Shown here: one piece after another, positions 37,701 through 47,462 of the stretch
Position numbering within the stretch: position 1 is the first letter of the stretch
Layout of the letters: every line of letters starts with the position of its first letter
Assembly: GCA_039105265.1 (NCBI GenBank)
Contig: JAPFFF010000062.1
Span: 248,001-312,000 of the forward strand
From: Tritrichomonas musculus
Taxonomy: Eukaryota; Parabasalia; Tritrichomonadida; Tritrichomonadidae
Length of the DNA stretch: 64,000 nt
Direction of reading: 5' to 3'
Notes under the pieces: generated by a model
Databases searched by the model: none
Told to the model about the DNA's origin: nothing
What the model saw: the letters and a program-made list of their open reading frames with translations, nothing else
Position numbers and translations under genes: made by a program

Positions 37701-40700
37701 GAATGTTTTCTGATTCAAATCGGAAAAGTTGTTGACGAAGAAATTTCAATTTGCGTTGATGCAGCATTCCCTCAAATTGAAACAACATTTAAACGTTCAC
37801 AAGACGATGAAGCAAACAAAATTTTATCATCATTACCAACAACAACTGAATCGAATGAAAGTGAAAACTTCATTGAAATTGAGAACAAAATAATGAATGA
37901 AAGATTGAAAGAAATTTCAGGCCAACCGTCATTTATGAATCAATTGATGAAAATGACAATGATGGATTTTAGTAAAATCAAAAAATTCAATGAATTCGTT
38001 CTTTCAAGGTTCGAAATTGACTTTGGTTCAATGACACTTGGTGAAACTCGATCATTTAAATATGATATAAGAAACGTTTCACCATTTCCGATTTCCTTTG
38101 AATTCATGACGAATTCATTAATTGGAACCGGTTTTTCAATTGAACCAACAACTTTTGTCGATGTTCCTCCAGACGCAAATTTAGAAATCTTTGTAAAATT
38201 TGATGAAGAACAAAGAACAGTACAATTTAGTGAACCTGAATTTTACGATGTTCCAATTTTGTTCTCAGAAGACTTGGCCTCGATTTTGACAATAAAAGCA
38301 TCAATTTCAATGCCAATGCTAGAAATATTACCTGATCATTTTGACTTTGAAACGACACTTGTTGGCCAAAGAAGGACGATCACAGTGCAGTTTATCAATC
38401 AAAACATGATACCTTTGCAGTTTTCAATTGATGATACAAAACAAGTTTTTACTGCTTCTCCCAATTCAGGCGTTCTTTCACCAATATCATACCGAGATAT
38501 TGAAATAACATTTGCGCCTAATAAAAATGGCGACTATTCAATATCGCTTCCAATCATTATTAAACACAACAGTGAGAGTCAGTTAATAAATTTGACAGGA
38601 AAAGGTGTTGAATTGAAACTAAAATTAGATCCTTCAGAACATGATTTTGCACCTTTGCAACCATTCGATGAGCCAATCACTTTCGATGCAGAAATATGTA
38701 ATCCAACAGACTTTCCAATTGAAGTGCTTCTGCCTCAATGGGATCTTGAAATTGAGAACGAAATTCTCAATCGAAAATACAAGGAAAGTCAAAAAGTTGA
38801 AAATTCACAAGATGAAGTATCACCACTTGCACCAACACAAGAAATGTCGCCATTGTCGACAATGCTATCAACGATAAGTGCCGAGAAAGTGAAACGTTTT
38901 TCGTTTTGTATAATTGTTAATGGTCCTTCAAAAAGTGGGAAATCTATTGTTTCAAAATTAGTTTCTGACATATTTGGCGGTTTACCGATCATTTCTTTGA
39001 AAGAACTTTGGATGGATTTGATTGAATTTAACGTGACTGATCCTGAAGAATATATAACAACGTTTCATAATCTAATTTCAGGGGATGATTATGCAAGAGG
39101 CTTTGTCATTGATGGCTTGAATGCAATTCCAGATCCACCTGAAGTTGATTCATTAATACTTGCACAAATGAAGCAAAAACATGTTGCTGAATCATTGAAT
39201 AAGAATCCATTTCTAGAAACTCAAGGTGATATAAAAGTGTCACTTGAAACAGTTGCTAATTACATCATTCATGGATTGGATGGACAATTTGTTTTTCAAA
39301 TCGCTCTTCAAGCAACCCCAGAAGCTATTGAAAAGAACCAACAATTGTTTCAAAAAGAGACTGAAAAACTAAATGAGAATAAAATTAATGAAGAAATTAT
39401 TAAATTGCTCAGCATGAATGAAGAAGACTACTTAAAATTGCCAGAAGAAGATCAAAGAAACATCGACCAAAAGAGAATTGAATATCGAAAAAAATTCCTT
39501 CAAGAGCAAGGAATTGATTTACAAGCTCTTCTTGAAAGTATGAAAGAAAATGAGAAAATTACAAGTACTTTAAAAAGCACAAGAAAATCTCTTCTTGCTT
39601 CAGCAAGAAGAATGTCTGCACTTAAATCAACAAGCTCAATTAAATCAAACAAAGTTACTCCTAAGAAATCACAAAATCAAAAAAATGCATTTCAAGCAAG
39701 TGATGCTGATCGGTTATCAATATTAAGCTTCACTTTCACACTTGGAAGAATTGCTAAAAAAATTGAAAATGAAACTGAAACATTTCAGGCAATTGATCCT
39801 GTTTTAATGGCCGATAAATCAGCAAGTTCAGCTCTTCGGCAAAGTTGTAATTCACTTCTTGTTGATTCATTGAATGACATTGAAACAATTGAACAACAAA
39901 TCAGAGATTTCATTCCAAATATGAATGAAATTAAAGATAAAGTTTTGCCAAAGTTTCGTCATGAACCAACTCTCTTTATTCCAAAATATTGTTCACAAGA
40001 AGGAATTGAACATCTTCCATCAATCAAGCAATTCAAAATTGTCAATAAAGAAAAACCAGGAAATTTCCCAATTTTTGAAAAAGTTCAATCTTCTCCGAAA
40101 TCAAGAAATACAAGTTCAAGAAACAGCAGTCTTTCTAGAAGAAGAGCATCGAGAATAATGATTGATAGATCACTCACTGAGAACTTAAATGAAATGAATT
40201 ACACAAAAAGATACAATCTTGATCCTGGCCAGAGTGAAAAAATAACGATCATGTATTCATCAGAAGAAATTGGAATTTTTGAAGAAGCAATTGTCTTTTC
40301 AATTGATAACATTGAACAAAATACATTCAACCTTCAATTGACAGCACATTGCTTGTATCCTGATGTAGATAAAAAACCTGAAAGCGTCTTTGAAAAAGTA
40401 GTCCAACGGTTAACAAACCGAACAGAATTTGCCTTTGTTAGTGAACTAAATGAATTCCATTTCGGACCTTTGTTGGTTGCTAAAGATAGAATTAAAAATC
40501 AGCCCTTTCAATATCGCCAACCGATGAAATTTTATAATCCATCGCCTTTTGATGTTGAAATAAGTGCGGTTTGGGCGGTTGCTGCTCATGCATGGGGGAT
40601 TGAAGGTTCACCTGCAATCATTCAATCTGGCCAATCAAAAGAAATTAATGTTTGTTTTCATCCAGGAAATCAAGACACTTTTAAGAACACATTAAAACTC

Positions 40701-43700
40701 TTCATTAAAGACAATCCAGAACCATTTTCATTCACTTTTGTTGCTGAAGCATTTCTTCCATCAGTTGAGTTATCAACAACGACTCTTGATTTTGAAAAGA
40801 TCCTTATAAAACAAGTGAAGAAAATGGAAATTGAAATTAAAAACACAAACAGAATTCCAGCAATTTGGCGGTTAAATAAACCTAATCAATTAAGTGGTCT
40901 TTTTACTTTTAATAAAACTGAAGGAATTATTCCACCAAAAAAGGCTGAAAAACTTGAAGTTACTTATACATCAACCAAATGTCAAGTTGTTAAAAAGCAG
41001 CTTCAAATTGATATTCTTGACGGCACTAAACAAAAGACATATCAATCATATAAGATCCAACTTAATGCTGAAACATTTGATGTCAATTTTGACTTTTTAT
41101 ATCCAAAAGGAATTGATCATTTGGTGATTGGAACAGTGAGAGCAAGCCAATCAAAAAGCATTGTTTGTACATTGAAAAACAAAGGAAAATATATTTCCAA
41201 TTTTAATTTTTCTTTTGTAAAGAAAATCTACTCAAATGCGGTTACAATTGAACCTTCATCGGGAACAATTTCTCCTTCAGATAAACCAATTAATATCACA
41301 TTTACTTTTTGTTCCAAAAAAGTTTTTCATCTGAATCAAGAAACGATTTGTTATCTGACAGTTTACGATTCAATGAGTGGAACCGAAATGGCAAAAATTG
41401 GAATCCCAATGTCAGTTGATTCTTTCTATAGTCAATACATTTATGATCCTAAAGAACCAATTGAATTTGGTGATTTAACTACCGGAAAATCATTGAAGAA
41501 AGAATTTACAATAGCAAACACTGGATGTTTTCCTTTTGATTTCGAACTCATTCCTAAAATTGACGTTTCTGAACCACCAAGTCCAAGTGATGCTCAATCG
41601 AGGAAAGGAAGACGATACACTGTTAATAAACTGCCAACAAATTCACGTGGAAAAAAAGGCAAAATTTCAATTGGATGTTTCACAGTTTCTCACGGAGAAG
41701 GAACAATTCAACCAGGAGGAAAAGAAATCATTGTTGTTGAACTTTCATCACATGAAGCAAGAAAAGCTCATAATATTGTTATTTTGAAGATTTCTGATGT
41801 TCCAGAGAAAGATCCTGCATTCAATGGAATTGAGCTACACTTTAAAGGAGATGTTTTTGCACCTGGAATTGAAATCAATAATTTCAAAAGCATCTTTCCT
41901 CATCAAAACATCTGTCTTCGTGATGACATTGTTAAAAATGATGTTACTTCATTCTTTGAAGATGAACAGACTTTTCATTTCAAGCCAGAAATTCTTGGTG
42001 AAAAGAAAAGTGTTGATATTGTGCTTCATAACGTTAACCCAATTCCTTGTACTATTGATGCTTCAGTTAAACTTGGGAACACAAAAAAGAGGTCTTCTTT
42101 TTCTTTTCCTTTTAAGTTATCAAATGAAGTCATTGAATTACAACCTCTTTCAAAATCGACAATTCAACTCTTCTTTAGTCCAACTGTTGTTGGCAATTTC
42201 TCTGCCGTCTTTAAGGCTGAAGTCAGAGGTGGAAATGAGCCTGAAACGAAATTATTGAAATTTGATGTCGAAGGTGTTGGTGCTCTTCCAATTATCACTC
42301 TTCTTAATTATGATGTAAAGCCATTATCAGCATCCAAAACATCAGATTCAATAAAAAACAAAAATCCAACATTGAAACCAACTCCTTCTTCAACAACAAC
42401 GAATGTTTCATCATCATCGATAAATAATGGAAATGATCAAACATCAATTGCTATTAAGAATTCAATAGCAAGACTTACTAGTCAACATTCAAACAGAGTT
42501 CCTTTAACAAAAATCAATTCCAATTCTAATATAAAACCAGGCAAACTTTCTTCAAATAAATTACAAACGGCTGTATCAGCAAATAAAATAACTCCTCCTC
42601 AAAGGCCTCCTAATTATTCATGTAATATTGCTTCAGCAAAAGCAATGAATGAAGCCTTGATTTCATTTGGAAAGACATTAATTCATACAAATAAAATCAA
42701 GCACATTAGTCTTAAAAATACAGGAGTCATTCCAGCCAGGATATCGATTTCAGAGGTTCATTCGAGTGAATTCTCAATTGAAAATGTCGATATAAGCAAA
42801 GTGTTCGATATTCAACCTGATCGAATTTTTGACATTGCAGTCTTGTTTGCTCCTTTAAAAGCCGGCCAAAGTGAATTCCAAATCATGATAACAGTTTTGA
42901 ACAATCCGGCGAGCAGCATCAAGTTAAACATCAGTGGACAAGGCTCTGATGAAGATGTCATTTTTGAAGGAATTCCAGGCGATAACAATCATCTTGTATT
43001 CAAAGACACATGTGTAAAACGGAACCAAGCATTGTCATTTACAATGCGAAACGTTAGTGAAAGTGATTTTCGGTTTGCTTGGATTGAGAACAATGATTTT
43101 CACTTTACTCCGCGAACAGGGCATCTTCGCAAGAAGCAATCAAAACTCATCAAAGTCAATTTTTATGCAGAGAAACCAATCACTTATGAATCATTGATAT
43201 TCAATTGTCAATGGATAAAGATTGAATTGCAGGATAAAGATGCTCCTGATTGGGATGATTCAATGACAATTGTTCGTTTTGTTGAACGTGATAATCTTCT
43301 CCCTCGTGTCGATATTGCCCCGCCACCGCAAGATGAAAAGACAAAGAGTGGGCGAAGAACAACGACTTTTAAGAAATCGAATCTTAGAAGAAGTTCGTCA
43401 GTCAGAAGGGCGAAATTAAGAAAGTCAGGAGGCAACACCACATCACAACCGAATCTTCAACCAGTTGTCACTCAAGTTAACAAAGATTTGGTCAAAGTTA
43501 TTGAAGTGAAAAATGAGCCACTTTACAGCCAGCTGCCTGAAAAATGCCCAGATATTCCGCTCACAATTTCGGCTGTTTGTGACTTCATTCGGTACGAATT
43601 AAGTGAAAATAGCATCACGTTCGCACCAACAATGATGTTTGAAACAAGAGTCGTCGAAGTTACATTGAGAAACACTTGCAACATCTGTTTTGAATACGGT

Positions 43701-44318
43701 TGGAGGACTCTTCAGTTCACTTCACATCAAGGAAACTATTCAAAAACACATCGAAGCCCTTTTTCGGTTTTACCGAAAACAGGAGTGATTGAATCTGGCA
43801 AATCTACTGTTTTTAAGGTTTGCTTCACACCTGAAGAAGTCGACGATTTCTCTGCAATTTTGCAGTGCGAGATTCCTTTCTTGTCTCAAATGGAGCCGCC
43901 ACGAATCGACGTTTCTGGATTCTCTAGGCGTCCTTTGTGTCATTTCAATGTGAATCTCTCTGATTACATTAGCGCCGGACGAAGGCATTCAGACTACAAT
44001 TATCCTCTTCCTGATGACGTCCGCGTTTTGGAGTTGTTTTCAAGCGGAATCGGAAAGAAAACATTCAAAAAGTTCGAGATCGTTAACACAACTTCCCATC
44101 CTTACGAAATCGTGTGGACGAAAAATCAGGAGCATTCAAATGATTCAATTGTTTGTGAGACAACTCGCTCTTTCATTTCAAGCGGGACAGGCTTTTCGGT
44201 CTCTTTCTCTTTTCTTCCGAAATCAGTGAAAACTGTTGAGTCACTCTGGAATTTCGCAATTCCTGAACATCAAGTTCATATTCCTTTTTTGATTGTTGGA
44301 AGAATCATGCACAAATAA
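34731..44318 (+). CDS. HYDIN: HYDIN-like axonemal central-apparatus protein, 3195 aa
   Basis: The protein is a chain of immunoglobulin-like ASH/MSP-type domains of about 100-120 residues. They show the recurring pattern LDFGTVxxG...xxxIxNTSxIPFxY, then IxPxxGxIxPGxxxxxxVxF (for example SLDFGTVSYGFLYS, and SVEPTKGNLEVGQTQVFNLS). In the middle, about residues 1385-1500, lies a nucleotide-binding adenylate-kinase-like segment with the P-loop NGPSKSGKS (about 1397), followed by a charged helical stretch. HYDIN is known to carry just such an internal segment. HYDIN sits on the C2 side of the central microtubule pair of motile 9+2 flagella, so this suits a flagellate. Low-complexity linkers occur near 1640, 2540 and 2850. 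The length is shorter than human HYDIN (about 5100) but in range for protists. CFAP-type ASH proteins are the alternative. Confidence 0.87.
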   Translation: MKRGIKENRLIPDKIIFPPTYINSVSKTAFQILNDDPDHFRYEWRRFSSEDEENKILLSFDPLDPTGRESSSSILLFNSPIFKIYPIRGDIWGNSSTQSIVEFHPTSSTIQTEVAYLLNLDTGQRISYSFQGEGLAPSASFNVQQINLGHISLEGIYEYKIILRNTGLIPFDFQLIEKTLSFPIINFSPTKGKLNAGESIPIHFILQANHVGQFNETFLYKISDLNDQLCPTITVFGRVIGPTFNLSKHSLDFGTVSYGFLYSDEIEIENTSEIPFDYCFRLSNDTTFSLRELKIIPETGTVSKHSKKTVKFEFIPTSIQNYAVNLNLCSDKFSEQLMTIPMTAKCICPDVSIVSPKANLGQLFLNYKYHFKVVLRNISNYPAKFEFVECDDMTNLDAIVQPLKYLGEVNPKSESEFPFSIQPLHLGHMDFTRFIRVFGSDDSPLKFDFTCLCVGPKIVMSTEKIEFGHIDILNETNSVFQIKNDSLIQASFVAEIESKTDVFSLKMNSGTIEPGETLDFSVAAYLDDSIDFNGKLVFNFDHLTPIELNIHAKGRGNGLLASIDLNEIDMNYAFTDVPVYKKFELTNVTHRVHEIKWNPGRPEIVSKSGINSFFQFRIDPETCVIQPKQTVEVSFIFSCKNSCTFSLQPKCEVTVGKKKFDLYKPKIQGEFVRPSVEFERESFSFEYIHNTKKEEELTGRLDSREIISPSKELLQPIAYSNSIKNTSKLPLIIMADVNPPFFVSTEQMYLDPNTSTSFEVIFDPSFKKDFTSQKIDGKITFSLDNNPQQYFIDLHASLVFPNLSLSPSKICFGSLLKSTEDNKIVHITNISKIPVSFFWELLPKKKETDIAKLFDIYPIRGDLEVGESQDIHISFFALDRDDENFFDGFAVCHVIGGPDYTIDLNGSSSAIEYQLGPKTIDFGTCYLAENLQSKVSLTNASDISLQYEIKMPKSLSMAFLSVEPTKGNLEVGQTQVFNLSVIPGYPSKMKECFLIQIGKVVDEEISICVDAAFPQIETTFKRSQDDEANKILSSLPTTTESNESENFIEIENKIMNERLKEISGQPSFMNQLMKMTMMDFSKIKKFNEFVLSRFEIDFGSMTLGETRSFKYDIRNVSPFPISFEFMTNSLIGTGFSIEPTTFVDVPPDANLEIFVKFDEEQRTVQFSEPEFYDVPILFSEDLASILTIKASISMPMLEILPDHFDFETTLVGQRRTITVQFINQNMIPLQFSIDDTKQVFTASPNSGVLSPISYRDIEITFAPNKNGDYSISLPIIIKHNSESQLINLTGKGVELKLKLDPSEHDFAPLQPFDEPITFDAEICNPTDFPIEVLLPQWDLEIENEILNRKYKESQKVENSQDEVSPLAPTQEMSPLSTMLSTISAEKVKRFSFCIIVNGPSKSGKSIVSKLVSDIFGGLPIISLKELWMDLIEFNVTDPEEYITTFHNLISGDDYARGFVIDGLNAIPDPPEVDSLILAQMKQKHVAESLNKNPFLETQGDIKVSLETVANYIIHGLDGQFVFQIALQATPEAIEKNQQLFQKETEKLNENKINEEIIKLLSMNEEDYLKLPEEDQRNIDQKRIEYRKKFLQEQGIDLQALLESMKENEKITSTLKSTRKSLLASARRMSALKSTSSIKSNKVTPKKSQNQKNAFQASDADRLSILSFTFTLGRIAKKIENETETFQAIDPVLMADKSASSALRQSCNSLLVDSLNDIETIEQQIRDFIPNMNEIKDKVLPKFRHEPTLFIPKYCSQEGIEHLPSIKQFKIVNKEKPGNFPIFEKVQSSPKSRNTSSRNSSLSRRRASRIMIDRSLTENLNEMNYTKRYNLDPGQSEKITIMYSSEEIGIFEEAIVFSIDNIEQNTFNLQLTAHCLYPDVDKKPESVFEKVVQRLTNRTEFAFVSELNEFHFGPLLVAKDRIKNQPFQYRQPMKFYNPSPFDVEISAVWAVAAHAWGIEGSPAIIQSGQSKEINVCFHPGNQDTFKNTLKLFIKDNPEPFSFTFVAEAFLPSVELSTTTLDFEKILIKQVKKMEIEIKNTNRIPAIWRLNKPNQLSGLFTFNKTEGIIPPKKAEKLEVTYTSTKCQVVKKQLQIDILDGTKQKTYQSYKIQLNAETFDVNFDFLYPKGIDHLVIGTVRASQSKSIVCTLKNKGKYISNFNFSFVKKIYSNAVTIEPSSGTISPSDKPINITFTFCSKKVFHLNQETICYLTVYDSMSGTEMAKIGIPMSVDSFYSQYIYDPKEPIEFGDLTTGKSLKKEFTIANTGCFPFDFELIPKIDVSEPPSPSDAQSRKGRRYTVNKLPTNSRGKKGKISIGCFTVSHGEGTIQPGGKEIIVVELSSHEARKAHNIVILKISDVPEKDPAFNGIELHFKGDVFAPGIEINNFKSIFPHQNICLRDDIVKNDVTSFFEDEQTFHFKPEILGEKKSVDIVLHNVNPIPCTIDASVKLGNTKKRSSFSFPFKLSNEVIELQPLSKSTIQLFFSPTVVGNFSAVFKAEVRGGNEPETKLLKFDVEGVGALPIITLLNYDVKPLSASKTSDSIKNKNPTLKPTPSSTTTNVSSSSINNGNDQTSIAIKNSIARLTSQHSNRVPLTKINSNSNIKPGKLSSNKLQTAVSANKITPPQRPPNYSCNIASAKAMNEALISFGKTLIHTNKIKHISLKNTGVIPARISISEVHSSEFSIENVDISKVFDIQPDRIFDIAVLFAPLKAGQSEFQIMITVLNNPASSIKLNISGQGSDEDVIFEGIPGDNNHLVFKDTCVKRNQALSFTMRNVSESDFRFAWIENNDFHFTPRTGHLRKKQSKLIKVNFYAEKPITYESLIFNCQWIKIELQDKDAPDWDDSMTIVRFVERDNLLPRVDIAPPPQDEKTKSGRRTTTFKKSNLRRSSSVRRAKLRKSGGNTTSQPNLQPVVTQVNKDLVKVIEVKNEPLYSQLPEKCPDIPLTISAVCDFIRYELSENSITFAPTMMFETRVVEVTLRNTCNICFEYGWRTLQFTSHQGNYSKTHRSPFSVLPKTGVIESGKSTVFKVCFTPEEVDDFSAILQCEIPFLSQMEPPRIDVSGFSRRPLCHFNVNLSDYISAGRRHSDYNYPLPDDVRVLELFSSGIGKKTFKKFEIVNTTSHPYEIVWTKNQEHSNDSIVCETTRSFISSGTGFSVSFSFLPKSVKTVESLWNFAIPEHQVHIPFLIVGRIMHK

Positions 44319-44371
44319 TCATTGTTATTTACTCTTTATATTATTAAATGTTTGTAATTAACTATATAAAA

Positions 44372-44406
<35 letters not shown>

Positions 44407-45051
44407 GTTGGAATATATTGAATTTATTACAGCTGAAAGATTTATATCATTTATTTTTTGCATTGCCTCTATTTTGAATCATATATTTTATCAAAATTTT
44501 TAATTCTCGTTCGGCCACTTTTTGAAGGCCTAAAAACATTTTACCTAGCTTTTTCAATTAAAATAATAAAAAAAATTTTTTTTGAGAGAAAATAAATATG
44601 TCATTAACTTTTTGTTTACTTTTATAAGTTTGATAATTTTAGAGCAATTTCTTGTCCAGCTAAATTCATAAAACGGAAACGTAACGAATATAGGCAGAAG
44701 ACTTCCACCTTCCATGTGCCTTAATGATATAGTCAGGTTTACCTTTTTGGCCGCAATGATATGCACCACCTTTCTGAAAGAGTGCTAACTATACGATTGG
44801 TAATCAACAATACCTATTTGATGTAAAGTAACTTGTAAATGAGATCGTAAAGTAATATGACAAATTCAATCTCTAAAAAATAATTATTTTTTATTCAAAA
44901 AGTTTATTTTTTTTTTTTATCTTCTTATTTTGAATACATAACAACGGACGGCCTTCAAAAAGTGTCCTAGGGGAAAAAAATTTTTTCCCTATAATTTTGA
45001 ATGAACTCATTGAAATAATTGAATATTTTAGTAAAATCTTTATTTTCCAAA
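44319..45051. other. Intergenic region with poly-T tract and mobile-element relic
   Basis: A T run of about 24 bases ends at 44402. The rest holds inverted repeats around a tyrosine-recombinase relic (listed separately) and a near-perfect palindrome AGGGGAAAAAAATTTTTTCCCT at 44969-44990, about 60 bases before the ankyrin gene. Confidence 0.6.
44513..44964 (-). mobile_element. Tyrosine-recombinase element relic flanked by inverted repeats
   Basis: On the minus strand at about 44668-44785 the sequence reads FQKGGAYHCGQKGKPDY followed by HGRWKSSAYIRYVSV. This is the C-terminal catalytic part of a tyrosine recombinase (HGRW box, then the tyrosine region). Such genes occur in Crypton-type DNA elements, DIRS-like elements and integrases; which one cannot be told. 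It is a broken fossil. GGCCACTTTTTGAAGGCC (44513-44530) and GGCCTTCAAAAAGTG (44950-44964) flank it as an inverted pair and may be its ends. Confidence 0.5.
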
Positions 45052-46197
45052 ATGGAATTTCAAAAGTATATTGATGAAAAAAAAGATATTCATTTGTCAA
45101 TTTTGGCTTACTTTGATGACGAAAAAAATGCTCAAGAGTCTTATCTCAATTTAATAAATCAAATCGAAATTCAAAAAATTCAAGAAAAACAAGATGAACT
45201 ATTTAATATATTTCATATCATACTTAATATTGCTAAGTCTTATCATAGGTCATCGAACTTTTTCCATAAATTAAAAGAAGTTTTATTATTTTTTCAAAAT
45301 GATATCAAACGAATTTTTTCAAATGTTGGAATTTATCATTTTTTCAAAAGATCCAAGTATATTATTCTTTTATTGATCAAAGAAAATATTCTTTTACTCA
45401 ATTACCGAATGATTTGTTATTTAATTGAATTTGATTCAGTTTATTTTTATCCTGAAATTACAACTTTTTTTTACTTCAAACAAAATGAAAATGGAACCAA
45501 TTTATCGAATTCAAAATATTATTATAACTTATTTTTAAAAAATATTAATGGAATTGAATCATATATAGAATCAATCAACGGTTTTGAACAAAAACGTCTA
45601 GAAGGTGAAAACGACTCTTATCTTTGTGAATTAATTCGCAACGATTCTGTTGAAGAATTCATTTCATATGTAAATAAAACGAATACATCATTATCAAGGG
45701 AAATTAGTCCCTCAATTTTTGAAACAAGTATTGCTTTAGTTAATAAAAAAGTATCACTAATTGAGTATGCAACTTTTTTTGGATCAATTCAAATATTTCA
45801 ATATTTAAGATTAAATGAAATTGAATTATGTGATTCATTGTGGTTCTATGCGATTCATGGCAGAAATTATGACATAATACATCTTCTTGAATCTGAAATT
45901 ATTCTTGATCAATCCTCGTATTGTTATTGTTATGAATATGCAGTTTGTATTTATCACAATGAACTTGCAGACTATATCAAAGAAAATCTCATTAAAAATT
46001 TTCAAATTTATGGTGATAAATATACACAAAGTTATCTTGATTGTTACTTCATGCATCATAATTATTCAATTATTCCTGATGATATAAGTCATCATTTACT
46101 TTTTTGTTACTTATGCAAATATGATTATTCGAGAATTGTAAGAAATCTTCTTGAGGAAAAATGTTTAGATTTCAATATAAACGACACAATAATTTAA
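45052..46197 (+). CDS. DUF3447/ankyrin-family protein, 381 aa, probably truncated at the C-terminus
   Basis: The start is placed at ATG 45052 (MEFQKYIDEKKD), as the frame upstream opens only with TTG. The N-terminal half has the family hallmark helices IQEKQDELFNIFHIILNIAK, FHKLKEVLLFFQNDIK and SKYIILLLIKENIL. Further on IEYATFFGSIQIFQYLRLNE and SLWFYAIHGRNYDIIHLLE are ankyrin units. It belongs to the very large trichomonad ankyrin family, whose members normally continue with many ankyrin repeats. Here the frame ends at TAA after FNINDTII. About 170 bases later an ankyrin-like TALQIAVENSNIDIVYSIL appears and runs straight into LRR_5 repeats, so the original 3' part has probably been lost or recombined. 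Role inferred: intracellular protein-protein contact. Confidence 0.75.
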   Translation: MEFQKYIDEKKDIHLSILAYFDDEKNAQESYLNLINQIEIQKIQEKQDELFNIFHIILNIAKSYHRSSNFFHKLKEVLLFFQNDIKRIFSNVGIYHFFKRSKYIILLLIKENILLLNYRMICYLIEFDSVYFYPEITTFFYFKQNENGTNLSNSKYYYNLFLKNINGIESYIESINGFEQKRLEGENDSYLCELIRNDSVEEFISYVNKTNTSLSREISPSIFETSIALVNKKVSLIEYATFFGSIQIFQYLRLNEIELCDSLWFYAIHGRNYDIIHLLESEIILDQSSYCYCYEYAVCIYHNELADYIKENLIKNFQIYGDKYTQSYLDCYFMHHNYSIIPDDISHHLLFCYLCKYDYSRIVRNLLEEKCLDFNINDTII

Positions 46198-46367
46198 CTT
46201 TTTTTTATTTATAGAATTACAACAAATATGGGTTTAAAATATAATTATGAAATCAATTTATTTTAATGAAATTTTAAATTTAATATTCGAATGATATTTC
46301 AAAATAATATAAAATTAATAAGATTTCACAATAGTTTATTTATAAAGTTTCTTTTATTTTTACTTAA

Positions 46368-47462
46368 ACTACAGCATTACAGATTGCAGTTGAAAATAGT
46401 AATATAGACATTGTATATTCTATTCTTGGCTATCCAAATTCTGAGATTACTCAAAATGCTTTTCAACAATGCAAAAAACTTACTTTTTTTTCAATCCCAT
46501 CTTCTGTTGTTTCAATAGGATATTCATCTTTTAAAGAATGTTTATCATTAACACAAATAAAAATTCCTTCTTCAGTCAAGTCAATTGGACCATATGCTTT
46601 TTTTAGATGTTCTTCATTGATTGAGATAAACATTCCTTCTTCTGTTATATCAATTGGTAAAAATGCATTTGATGGATGCAAGTCATTGGAACACATATCA
46701 ATTCCATCATCTTTAAGTGTACTAGAAGACTGCATTTTTGGTAATTGTTTATCATTGAAACACATCGTTATTCCACCAACTATTACTTCAATTGGAAAAT
46801 ATGTATTTGATAATTGTAAATCATTATCACAAATTAATATTCCTTTATCTGTGACAGCAATTGATAATGATGCATTCCATTATTGTGAATCATTGAAGCA
46901 AATTATAATCCCAGAATCTGTGACATCAATTGGTGAAGGTATTTTAAAGGGTTGCTCTTCACTGACTGAAATATCAATTCCATCAACAATGTCGATATTT
47001 GATATGTTTTTTTTCTTTGGATGCAAATCACTTACAGAAATAATTATTCCTTCCTTCATTAAGGAAATTAATGAATATTGTTTTGGTTTATGCACATCAC
47101 TTGAGAAAATAACATTTAATTCTTGTATTACTTCATTAAAAAAGGCAGTCTTTTATAAATGTAAATCTTTAAAATATATTTCAATTCCTTCTTCTGTAAT
47201 TGAAATTGGAGAAGGTGCCTTTTATGAATGTAATTCATTGAAGCAAATATCTATTCCTTCTTCTGTAAAATCGATTGGTGAGTATGCTTTCTTTGCCTGC
47301 ACATCTTTAAAAAATGTATTATTTGAAAATCCTTCACAATTAACTTCAATAGGAAATCATGCTTTTGATAAGTGTTCATCAATGGATCATTTAGATATTC
47401 CATCTACTGTTACTTATATTGGAGAAGATGCATTTCCTCAAAGTAATTGTAGTATCTTTTAA
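46368..47462 (+). pseudogene. LRR_5 (BspA-like) frame without its own start, preceded by an ankyrin unit
   Basis: The frame is open from 46368 to TAA 47460-47462 and has no ATG near its 5' end. It begins TTALQIAVENSNIDIVYSIL, an ankyrin-type helix pair, and passes without a gap into about fourteen LRR_5 units (IPSSVVSIGYSSFKECLSLT, and so on). It may be the 3' part of the ankyrin gene just upstream after a recombination, joined to an LRR gene. A conventional trichomonad intron (GTAYGT...ACTAACACACAG) is not visible in the 170-base gap. It ends NCSIF, a possible CaaX prenylation box shared with the kinase-LRR protein at 59233. It could be a functional exon, a fusion relic or a pseudogene; I favour a relic. 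Confidence 0.6.

Noticed and set aside
44340-44402. Transcription terminator of an RNA polymerase III gene at the long T run
   Set aside because: No A/B boxes or foldable RNA upstream; T runs of this size occur elsewhere in this AT-rich DNA.
46198-46367. Spliceosomal intron joining the ankyrin and LRR frames
   Set aside because: No GTAYGT donor at the end of the first frame and no ACTAACACACAG-type acceptor; TTAAACTACAG at 46364 is only a weak likeness.
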